This document shows positions 10,687 through 19,895 of a DNA stretch of 64,000 nucleotides, one piece after another; within the stretch, counting starts at the first letter, position 1, and every line of letters begins with the position of its first letter. Origin of the DNA: Lineus longissimus (Eukaryota; Nemertea; Pilidiophora; Heteronemertea; Lineidae); contig NC_088315.1 of assembly GCF_910592395.1 (NCBI RefSeq), positions 1,492,501 through 1,556,500 on the forward strand, given 5' to 3'. The notes under the pieces are model-generated. The model was not told where the DNA came from, searched no databases, and worked only from the letters and a program-made list of their open reading frames with translations. The position numbers and the translations under genes are program-made.

Positions 10687-10975
10687 TAATCTGATAGATG
10701 CTAAAGCGAAATTTTTATATCAATTCTGGTTTGGCAGTAATTCTTCAAAATATCACGAAAACGATATTCCCTCTCGATCAACGAGACTTTGATGTTGTCA
10801 CCCCAAATCTTGGTTCAGTACTCAGACTGACATTGTCTTCCACGTCATCAAGAAAATTTTCAAAATATGTTGATATTTTGAAAACATGTCCAAGATGTCT
10901 TTTCGTGATATTTAGACGAATAAATGGTTAATTAGTATTGATATCGATATTTCGCTTTAGCATCAATCAGATCTA
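10687..10975. mobile_element. MITE-like element with terminal inverted repeats
   Basis: The left end (ATCTGATAGATGCTAAAG from 10689) and the reverse complement of the right end (ATCTGATTGATGCTAAAG) match over about 35 bp; both continue as CGAAAT and then ATATCAAT. The ends are flanked by TA, with one extra base before the right-hand TA, as expected for a decayed Tc1/mariner-type TA target site. The ~290-bp interior has no transposase and contains a perfect 12-bp hairpin at 10857-10884. A 77-codon plus-strand frame lies almost wholly inside the element and is judged fortuitous. Confidence 0.7.
10857..10884. repeat. Perfect 12-bp hairpin inside the MITE-like element
   Basis: TTTTCAAAATAT (10857-10868) pairs exactly with ATATTTTGAAAA (10873-10884) around the loop GTTG. 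Such internal hairpins are common in foldback MITEs. Confidence 0.85.
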
Positions 10976-11474
10976 GCTCACCTCTTGTTCAGGACAGAGT
11001 ATCATTTATTCATATTGCGGCAATATTTCATCTCGCTTCTTAACTAGCAAAGTTCTATACTTCAGGAATTGGATTCTAAACTCGGGGTATAGATTGTCTC
11101 ACTTAACACAGGAGGGAAGAGCTAAAATGTAGGTCAAAACCGAGGCGGCATAAGCGAGGTTTGGGGCAAACTGAGAGCTCCACCCAAGAGGTGTTAGGTG
11201 AGACAACCAATACCGATATAACAGTACATGATAACAGTAATAATAACAGTACATGTATATAGACATTGGTGGAACATTCCCCCAGGTCACTGCTGAGAAA
11301 CGAATAAGCGAGGAAAAAGTGCTCCTTTGCACATCGCTTTACAAGATTAGCAAATGTCTTCGGATACATAATCCTCTTTGGCAGTTAATCATCTAATGGA
11401 GTTAGGTTAGCGACTGAGACAAATCACATCGCAGGTCTTACCCATAATTTGCCGGGAATGTCTTGGTGGATCAC

Positions 11475-11520
11475 GCGCGGCCGCCGCCTTAAGCCGCCCG
11501 CGGGCGTGCCGTGGCATCTC
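11475..11520. other. Local CpG-dense, GC-rich patch
   Basis: About 45 bp from cacgcgcggccgccgcc to gcgggcgtgccgtgg is nearly all G and C, with a NotI-type GCGGCCGC, in otherwise AT-leaning DNA. No start codon or splice site goes with it. It may be a small CpG-island core or part of an unseen repeat. The flanks 10976-11470 hold nothing I can support. Confidence 0.4.
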
Positions 11521-11789
11521 AGCGTGAAGCCAGGCCGAGAGAAATGCATCTAGTACGCAGCGGCATTCAAGTGTGGAAGTAATGAAGTCACCCTACAGAA
11601 TAAGTCCCGACATATTATTCAATGACCTATGGAGTTAATGTAAATGGCTACGGAATGGCAACAGAAACTAAAGGTATTGGATTGCGCTCTTCTTCCACCA
11701 AACGATTTTCGCTCCCGGACGTTCTCACCACGGGGTAAACTATCCCTTCCACATTAACCAGCCAAGTCTAATCTAATTTCACTTTACAG

Positions 11790-12005
11790 CCAGGGTCTTT
11801 GCAGTTACCACCAGCAAAGTTTAAACAAAGGAACAATCACGTTTTTCGTGTTGGCCCCGCTGACGAGTGGTTTAAAGAAACCAACACCAAGTCTAGCGTT
11901 TCCTTCAACACAGTGAAAGTAACAAAGCGAACTGGCTGTCACCTACAATTATCGGTTCCCCGATCATTCTCCGGCTCCAAGTATATCAGCTATTGTCCAC
12001 ACTAA
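11790..12005 (+). CDS. Candidate internal or terminal exon, unknown protein
   Basis: A good acceptor (ctaatttcactttacag, AG at 11788-11789) is followed in phase 0 by 71 open codons and a TAA. The frame has a coding-like mix of charged, aromatic and small residues (parts read PPAKFKQRNNHVFRVGP and SSVSFNTVKVTKRTG). If terminal, an AATAAA-like gaataaaa near 12320 could end the transcript. No upstream partner exon ending in phase 0 was found, and no domain is recognised. It could be a chance frame. Confidence 0.28.
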   Translation, partial: PGSLQLPPAKFKQRNNHVFRVGPADEWFKETNTKSSVSFNTVKVTKRTGCHLQLSVPRSFSGSKYISYCPH

Positions 12006-14160
12006 TCAGAATTGCCAATAACATCGACTAAAGGACAACAATCCGGAGTGAATTTCACTTTGAGAGATTGCATTGGTTTGATATCACAGTACGTGCGCTT
12101 GGAGGTAGTGGGTACATGATTTCTTTAGGCCCGACCAAATTATTTCGAAAAACCCAGACCGAGGACCTTCGTATAACACAAAGACTAGTTGCAATCTAGG
12201 TGTCTCAGAATTCATTTCATTCATAATTTTGTAAATGAACCAAGTGAGGTGATTCAGGATTGCAGCTAGACTAGAAACCTGCATTTCAGAGACGGATTGT
12301 AACAGAATATCACGCGCCGAATAAAAACTAAACGCCACAAATATGAAATGCTTTCGACGTATCTGTCACTCACAATTGCCTGTATGAATCCATATTCAAT
12401 TAACGGTTATCGCTGGCTTCATTCGAGCTAATGTCTTCACTAAGCATCATTAATGCACTTTCAGTTAAGCTTTAAGCTGATGAAGAAAGACTTATGCGAT
12501 CTGTATATTCACGATCTAAACTGTATCCGTGGTGATATCACTAAGGTGTTAAGGGGTGTGGAGTGATTCTGCTGGTACAGACGCAGTATTCTTCCTCCCT
12601 GCGTCCTCGACCTGGTGAAATCAATGCGACCTTAACTAATCATAAAGGAACGCGAAGATGCTGTATCAGTCCATCAGGCGACCCCGAGATACACAAAGAA
12701 ATCTCATCGTGTTCTCCGTCTTCAAAGATGGAACTGCGCCGAGGGATTACCCGTAATCTCCTTTTCAATATGATGTTGTGGCTCCGCTGGTACCGCCCAA
12801 TAGCTTTCCGACCCAATGGCTCTTCCCGATCGATCGCGCACCGCGCACTGATTGAGGTGCGCCATCGATTCATAAGGTATACAGATTGCTTATTCGGTTA
12901 CTCACAGAAAGAATATTGTCTTTATACTCTGGTTACTGCCACATCTAGTTATTATGATTTTGTATCATCAAACAATTTTCATATGATAGGAATCAGGGTC
13001 CAATATTTGTGGGCCCAGTGGCTTATACTTAATCCATTACGATTTTTCGCTAAATAAAAAACGATGAAAAATGGCATTTTGGAACCTGGCGACTCTGAGT
13101 GACCTTCGAACATATTGATATTTTTCATCCAAGGAATTCTCGATTTTGAGTCAGTTATAATGATTGGACCGACTTTCACTAGCAGAATCCAGTATAGCAT
13201 CAGTATTGGCCCACCTAAACCACGCTCAACTGTATAATCACTATTCACGACTTTGCAAGAGAGCACAGCGTGTCAATTAATGCATATCGCGTTAATTGTG
13301 TAATGGTAATTATATGATTAATGATGCAGTGGCAAAGAACAGATATCGTGTGTCGAAGCGAGTGTGAAATCGGCATGTTGGTGTCCCAGTAACACTTTAT
13401 CGTATAGAGAGCAGTTTGCTCAGTATCATGGTTTTGCAGTGTAAAAAAATATGTAACAGGACGCTGGAGGTGTTGTATAGCCAATAAGTTATCCTCGAGC
13501 TCTTTTCGTCGCAAGTCATTGGATGAACCTTATATACTTCTACAGCCAAAAATAATATTATTTTGCTTTTAACAAAAATTGCCTCTGTACGACCTTAATC
13601 GCTGAGGACTGATTACAAAATCTACTGTCCTGGGTGGTTTTAGATGCTGACAAAAAAGAATTATCAAAACCGCTGCCTTCTCGTACACACAGTTGGGTCC
13701 ATGTCGATACCTATTGACATGGCCATTTGTTGGAAAGCTCGCAATGAGCAGTGATGGTACCAATGGGAAAGAATAATGGTACCATGTGTATTAAGATTGA
13801 GCCACTTCTGCAAAACTGCCACTGACTGGACATAAAAGGGTTACTGCGACAATACGCGTTTCTGATGAGATTCAGGTAGAAGCTGCTATTGTAATTAGTC
13901 AGGAGCCATAAAGGCAGAGAACCCCATACATGCACATTCTGCCATCTTATCTCCTCAGCTCTCAGCCGACCAACATAAATCTAATATCTTTTAGATATTA
14001 CCAAAGCTGGCCAGTGCAGCCTTTATCGCTGAGGGGGTAATTGGAAGACGGGATATGGCATTCTAACCCAGCTTGAAGTGGATGGGAAGAGGAGGCAAGG
14101 CGAGAGTGGACAGGATGGTCCGACTGTGCCAGGGAAGTAGACATGCAATTTAGATGCATT
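12006..14160. other. No supported gene
   Basis: This stretch includes the longest open frame of the window (12563-13057, plus, 164 codons). It has no recognisable domain, signal peptide, splice context or composition difference, and a frame of this length is expected about once by chance in 64 kb. Two copies of atggtaccat-like palindromes lie at 13753-13785. Nothing else is evident. Confidence 0.5.
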
Positions 14161-14164
14161 AGGG

Positions 14165-14730
14165 TGAGATGACCGGCCTAACGGTCAGGAATATAATGTG
14201 GTCAAGCAGGTACTGACGACGCCCATGCCACATCGCTCGTGGATGGGCATAACGGCATAACGGTCGGGGTATAATGTTTTCATGCCGGTACTGTCGCCAA
14301 TGCCACATGACTCGTGGACGAGATGACCGGCCTTACGGTCGAAGTATAATAAGGTCATTCCGGTATTGACGTCCATGCCACATCGCTCGGGGTGGGATGA
14401 CCGGCCTAACAGTCGAAGTATAATGAGTTCATGCAGGTGCTATCGTCAATGCCACATGACTCGTGGACGAGATGACCGGCCTTACGGTCAGTTGTATAAT
14501 GAGGTCACGTCGGTACTGACGTCCATGCCACATCGCTCGTGGACGAGATGATCGGCCTAACGGTCAGTGTTGTATAATGAGGTCACGTCGGTACTGTCGC
14601 TCGTGAGTTGTATAATGAGGTCAAGTCGGTACTGACGTCCATGCCACATCGCTCGTGGGTGGGATGACCCGGCCTAACGGTCAGGAGTAAAATGAGGTTA
14701 CGCCGGTACTGACGTCCACGCTACATCTGA
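14165..14730. repeat. ~76-bp minisatellite carrying a GACCG/CGGTC palindrome
   Basis: About seven copies. The phase marker gaccggcc starts near 14171, 14325, 14399, 14474 and 14550 (as gatcgg), and there is a diverged copy near 14248, giving spacings of 74-77 bp. A partial ~40-bp duplication near 14590-14630 shifts the last copy to 14665. Each unit contains GACCG and CGGTC around six bases, then ataatgaggtca, ggtactgacgtccatgcca and catcgctcgtgg. Short open frames in both directions simply follow the repeat. Confidence 0.93.
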
Positions 14731-15624
14731 GGCCCAAACCTGTTGATACATGAAAAAGAAGGAAGATTATGAGATGTGGTTGTCTTCCGAGCTGAAATAA
14801 CCAGGAAATCTGCTTGTTACCCGTTTAGGCTAGCGGACATGCTTAGAATCAGAATACGGCAACATCGACAGCCTTGACCACAACAGATCGGCCGAACAGA
14901 GAAGATTTGCAGTATGGTTGAATCCGCTATTTTTTTCCAAGCGGTACAAGGTAAGAAATCGATTTAACCACGACTTCCGACTAGAAACTTAAGAAGAAGA
15001 TGTTTGACATTGTAAAGAAAGTTCCGTCAAAGTCATAAAGGGTAAAATATACTCGCAAAATTAACGTTCTTATTTTAGTAAGATTGTGGTAAGCGTGTAC
15101 GCCAAGAAACAAATCTGACCTTTTATACTTTTTTTTTGTGCCGGCCTAATACGTTTGATTTTAAACTTAAGTGTTGTCCCCTAGCAAAAAATGTGTTCTT
15201 TTTTCCTCTGCCATGATACAGGAAATTAGAATGCGGTAGTTCGGTTGAACCATATTGCAGATCAGCTGTGAATTATTATAAAAACTTGTACCATTAGTGC
15301 GAATAAAGCATGGAACCCTCGGCCAAGAGTGCAATTGTTCAATCGACTAATGGACCCGAGAGAGACTGAGCCCTCTCCAGTGAATTACGGAATAAACAAC
15401 CAAGGGCTGGCGCTAAAACTCCATGTACATTAGCAGTTTCACATCCTTTGCGCCATAGCATTGGGAGAATGAATATTTAATGCAGCTTTGGCTAGCGTAT
15501 GAATAGCTTAGCGTCCCTCACTAGTGACGCTCTGCGGCTAGTTGCGCGTTCCGAGTCCACGAGGTGCGGGTCTCTTTCATACAGTGTAAACTAATTCTTA
15601 CTCTGTTTCGTTCGCGTTTTCCAG
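14731..15624. other. Presumed 5' flank or intron of the small membrane-protein gene
   Basis: AT-rich, with no coding signal. Near the right end there is a 6-bp inverted repeat (AGCGTC and GACGCT, about 15510-15531) and a good acceptor, gtttcgttcgcgttttccag, ending at 15624. That acceptor suggests at least one noncoding exon further left, or it may lie within a longer 5' untranslated region. No TATA box at a sensible distance was seen. Confidence 0.35.
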
Positions 15625-15677
15625 GACTTGCTTATTATTGGGATCTATGGTTCTTTGACGAAAGCTAAAACACTTCA
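15625..15677 (+). other. Putative 5' untranslated part of exon 1
   Basis: The stretch between the acceptor-like ttttccag (AG at 15623-15624) and the start codon contains an in-frame TAA at 15666. If the acceptor is used, this gene has an upstream noncoding exon. If not, the segment is simply leader sequence. Confidence 0.35.
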
Positions 15678-16011
15678 ATGAAGATGCCGTTTGGAGGTTT
15701 CGCTAACCTTACGGATAGGGTTATAACCCCCGCCAAGGATATGGCCCAGTTGGCCAAGGTTACATTTAAACGGTAAGTTTCTTTCTATTTATGGAAGTCC
15801 ATTTGGGACCAACATGTAATAAATCACTAGATACGGATTTATCAACAAACTCAAACATATAAAAACAGTTTTCATGGCAATTGGAATACAAATTAAACTT
15901 TTTTGCAGTTATCACGAAGTTATCTCAACCGGGCGGATGGTTACATATATAATTTTCTTGATAGCATTCCTTATTACTATAAACATGTTCAGTATTCGAA
16001 TGATGCTCTAA
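15678..16011 (+). CDS. Two-exon gene for a 65-residue single-pass membrane protein
   Basis: Exon 1 codes from ATG 15678 to 15772 and ends at a strong donor, CG|GTAAGT. Intron 15773-15908 is 136 nt and ends in aaacttttttgcag. Exon 2 codes from 15909 to TAA 16009-16011. The phases match: CG plus T makes Arg32. An in-frame TAA at 15666 fixes the start upstream; a second ATG at codon 3 is also possible. Residues 1-41 are polar to basic, beginning MKMPFGGFANL with RYHEVISTGR at 32-41. Residues 43-61 form a hydrophobic helix (YIIFLIAFLITINMF), and the protein ends in RMML. There is no N-terminal signal peptide, so a tail-anchored orientation with a cytosolic N-terminus is likely. Size and layout recall SERCA-regulating micropeptides (phospholamban, sarcolamban) and other small membrane subunits, but I recognise no family motif, so the function is unknown. 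Confidence 0.58.
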
Positions 16012-16998
16012 CAGGCCAATCATGTTGACTTATTGGTTTGAGTAAAGATAGCACGTAGTGTTGTTGAGATACAAGTAACTAAAGATCTATTTAATGCGCA
16101 AAGTTATATAAAGGTTTTCGAGTGTTTGAAAAAACTTGAAAAGTTTTGGTCAACACGAGTATGCACTTGTAAAGGCTTTTTTCAGCAAATTGAAAATCCT
16201 CTGAAAAAGATTTTCCAGCCAAAGCGGAGTTTTTCACGGGCAACTAATGACTTGGAACACTTTTCGATTTTCTATAAAACCTTAAAAGTCATTTTAGCGT
16301 GCAGCAAATACCCTTTAAAGTTATCGAGGAACCCAAAAAAACCCAGTCCTTTAGAAGTATTAAACTATAATTCTAATGCTGTGTAAATTCCTTTATGGTT
16401 TTATGTCTGAAAAGGATATATCTGCCCGTTAAAAACACACTGGAAACCTTTTTTCGAAGCGTGTCTACAACCAACTTAATTCTGGTTATGGTAACATTAT
16501 CAATCTAAAAACCCTTAAAGAAACCCCACTGAACATTATCTTATCCAGAAAAGTTTGAGCGAATGCCGCGAGTATAAGTTTTCAAATGCGTTCCTTTGTG
16601 CAAGATAAGGGTTACTTTCGAAGATATTTCAAACCTTAATAGCGATTAAAATACTGTCTGGAGAATTGGATCGGTTATTCAACGAACGTGTTAGCTGGGG
16701 AGTCATTTTCATCTTGCTGAGTAGACACTTTTCTGTTGAATGTGATCAGGCTCGTTTTAGTGAAAGTTCAACGTTTCAAGATCACGGTTCGAAATCAATC
16801 TATATGACTGGAGAACTTTTCATTTTGCATTCATCCAATGTTACAGTATCAATACGCCCTACAGTGTAGAAAACTTATAATTGCGAAACGGACCTCTTTA
16901 GTACTCGGATAGAGCATCAGTAAACAGAGCCATGTATTCAGCTACATGAGGTAACTCTTCTGAGATGCTTTGTTAACACGAATGATTCTCTATTAATC
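16012..16998. other. 3' flank of the small membrane-protein gene; no other gene seen
   Basis: An AGTAAA variant poly(A) signal lies about 30 bp after the stop (near 16041). The region is AT-rich with many short A and T runs. An 86-codon plus-strand frame at 16126-16386 is lysine- and phenylalanine-rich because of these runs and is not called. Confidence 0.35.
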
Positions 16999-17218
16999 CT
17001 GATGATGTTCTTCAGTTTGAGCCAAAAAAATAAAGTGAAAAAAATATTTGGACTTAAAATTTTGTTCATCTTTCAGATTTGAATTTTTTCAAAGTCAAAA
17101 TATTTTTGGGACTGATGATGTTCTTCAATTTGAGGAGAAAAAAAATTAAATGAAAAAAAAATTTGGACTTGCAGAGTTGAATGTTTTCCATGTAAAAATA
17201 TAATGATGTTCTTCAATG
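16999..17218. repeat. Diverged ~113-bp tandem repeat, about 2.1 copies
   Basis: CTGATGATGTTCTTCA starts at 16999 and 17112, and a partial copy lies near 17203. In the first two copies it is followed by a purine-rich run and atttggactt. A related purine-rich run followed by agtgaaaaaaatatttg also occurs near 2150, so this is probably a dispersed AT-rich repeat. Confidence 0.7.
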
Positions 17219-18770
17219 TAAACAAATCAAAACAAGTAGGTCTCTCATTATATTACACAGAACTGCAGAAATAGCGTTACATCGCTTACTGCCATTCCAG
17301 AAATAGTCTCAATCACGTAAGTGGGATTTCTGCTTACTTATCATCCGAACATGTTCCATTTATTACACAGTTTCATCGATTGTACCTCAGATTTCAAAAT
17401 CCATGTTATGTGACATGAAAAATATAATGATGGTATAAAAATGTCACAGTCAAATATCATCACTTGTTACAATAACGCTCCTTTTTGCTTATTCGAGCTA
17501 CACTTTATTAAAAATTGGCGTAAGACGTCCGCATAAATTTATTTCACTTGCAGTGTCAGATTTTAATTAGACCAAGGGCTAAATATTATGACCCGTTAAC
17601 CTGTGAAGATGTTATCAGAGACGAATCGAGTCAGTGTAACAACATTCTCAGTTAGCGTAAAGGGGAAAAATCTATCAGTATAATTAGAGGTGAATCAGTT
17701 GGCACCATCATCATACCTCAATTTCAAAAGCCAATATTCATATCAAAAAGCGTGAGAAACATCAATTTTAGATTTCATTAAGAAGGAAAGTCTATATATT
17801 GTAGTTGGCAAGGCAATATACAATTTTCTTTCATTAGTGTCGATGGATTTATCATTTGAGACTATGATTTTTAACATGGAAACCGTCGGGGCTTCGTTAT
17901 ACAAAACGATGATGACAAAGGCAGGTCAGGTTCTTCTGGTGTATTCCTGACACGCACTATTGTATTTACTCGCTCCCGTCAGTCAATTAGAGGGCTGTTT
18001 GATGACTGGTAAGTGTCAATAAGGTTAAAGAAGTCAATTTGTTTCATTCAAATGGGTACCTCAAACCTAAAATCGCTAATTTACGGTCCAACATGATACA
18101 AACAGCTTTAATCACTGCCATTTGAATTGAATTCTATAACATATACTCCCTTTTCACTTTTATAAGGTCAGGTGATTATCACAAGGCCTCTTCTCTCACG
18201 TTCATAAGGTTATCAGTTGCTTTTCAGGCAACAGCACTCCCTTACATGCCTGAACAAGGATGCATTGGTTTGGTGACCATCACTAAGCCTTTAGTTTGGT
18301 TCCTTCAGCATTATCATCGGTAGGCTTTTGGTACTCCACCGACCATTCATTTCATGTCTAAAGACATTAGCCGAATGATGTCACGGAGGGTTAAGGTCAC
18401 TGATGTAACAGACTTGATGAACCAGTCTCGACAACCTCTTAATCTTCTAAGAACTGCTTTTCCACCCATTCCAAATACATCCACCATAGTGTATGTCAAT
18501 TTGACTTAATTACCAAAGGTACCAGGTGCCAGCAACGAACAAAAGTGAAACTAGTCACGCAATTTGCTGACTAGAAATCCCTCTGAAACCAATCGGGATT
18601 AGTTTAGAACAAATGACTTCTACAGACAATGGTAGTCATAAATATCACTGGCTGGTGTATGGTCCAAGTTTCGCTTTACATGTTCCATGATGGTCAGTTA
18701 TAGAGGAATAGAATCAACCAATAAAAGGCGAGATAATATTTACATCGAATTTTCTGCACTGTCAACGGTT
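17219..18770. other. No supported gene
   Basis: AT-rich. A start-like ATG at 17876 with a GTCAGG donor, and a good acceptor (cagttgcttttcag) ending at 18228 followed by 31 open codons, were noted. They do not connect in phase and lack further support. Confidence 0.4.
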
Positions 18771-18842
18771 ACGCATGCGTCAGCAAATTACTCCTGGTCG
18801 AGGGAACACAGACAATGGCTGCATCAAGGTCTACGCATGCGT
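18771..18842. repeat. Paired ACGCATGCGT palindromes
   Basis: ACGCATGCGTCAG occurs at 18771 and 18833, 62 bp apart, with little similarity between. The core resembles NRF-1 sites and the TGCGTCAGCA part resembles a Maf half-site. Between them lies ATGGCTGCATCAAGG in a favourable start context, opening a 23-codon frame. A small promoter is possible but unproven. Confidence 0.4.
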
Positions 18843-19691
18843 CAGTAAATATTGTTTCTGCTACAAAAATGGCTCTATTCACCTGAAAAGTGGTCGACAA
18901 TTCCGGAGTTCGTTAACATCAGAAATGTTATTGATGTTGATATTGTTTTATGGTTTTGTCACGGGACTCGTCATAGAAACGCTATCAACGTGGTGGGTTT
19001 GTTGATGAAATTGTTCTTGCGTTTGACATGTACAACGTGCATCATGATATACCATACCGACGATTACTCAGAACCGTTAGTGGTAATGTCTATGCATGCC
19101 AAGAAAGAAGGCAGAAGACAGTTTGTTTTGCAAACGTTTTGCTCAAAACGGCATTATGAGAAAGTAATAATCAGCAATTTCATCTCCCTGTTCTAATGAA
19201 GGTTGACGGAGCTTAAAATGTTTGGAACTGTGCAGTTTCCTTTTCAGTACTAAAAATGTACAAAGCTGGGATGTTCGTAAAAACAATGGAATTGCACTCC
19301 CTTTTGCTCGATCCAAAACTGGTCTCGGAAACTAGTTTTTCTGTAGTTTTCCTACTTTTTTTCCGAACATCGTACGATTTTGTTCCTCAGCATAACTCGC
19401 GAAGAAATTTGTAAATTGAGAAGACTAAGTGTCGAACAAAGTTGTTTGTAGGTATAAATGCCTTCAGCAAGATTACAAATACTCTATGTTATGCACAGGA
19501 CATTGACATTGACATCATAACATGTTTCGTTTCGATAATTGGGTGAGATATCTCGGGTAACGCCTTGAGGCGAATTGTCTATTATTGATAAGAAAAGATG
19601 GGTAATTACGTGCTTAGGCAGAGCTCAATGATAGGCTGTTCAAAGATATGACATTAGCTGAAGCACAGTAATCAGTCAAAAGTTCTTGATT

Positions 19692-19895
19692 ATGGAACGA
19701 CTTCTGAGAATTTGTATTGTATTGATTATGGCATCAGTTTGTGCAATTCCTCTTGATGGTAAAGACAGGCAACTTACAGCAGCGGATGACAAAGTACTTT
19801 AAGCTGATGAAAATCATAACAGGGGACTTGTGCATGATCCAGAAAAAAACCTAGTCAAATATAAGCACCATCTAAAATCATCTAAAAACACCTAA
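19692..19895 (+). pseudogene. Secreted-protein frame with an in-frame stop
   Basis: ATG 19692 opens a classic signal peptide (MERLLRICIVLIMASVCA, predicted cleavage before IPLDGKD). After 36 codons there is a TAA at 19800. The same frame then stays open for another 30 coding-like codons (including ADENHNRGLVHDPEKN) to a TAA at 19893. Three readings are possible: a nonsense-mutated small secreted protein; a complete 36-residue secreted peptide; or a signal-peptide exon ending at a donor GTAAAG (19759). In the last case an acceptor ending at 20281 (atgattgtttacag) is in phase and would add about 29 codons. No family is recognised. Confidence 0.35.

Noticed and set aside
12563-13057. Longest open frame in the window (164 codons)
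   Set aside because: No domain, splice context or composition shift; one frame of this size is expected by chance in 64 kb.
16999-17150. CTGATGA followed by a TCTTCA/TGAGGA stem and GAAA, as a hammerhead ribozyme
   Set aside because: Three extra bases separate the core from stem II, there is no stem III or I partner, and the tract is a purine-rich tandem repeat.
17876-17924. ATGGAAACC start with a GTCAGG donor as an alternative first exon
   Set aside because: Weak donor, wrong phase for the nearby model, and no further support.
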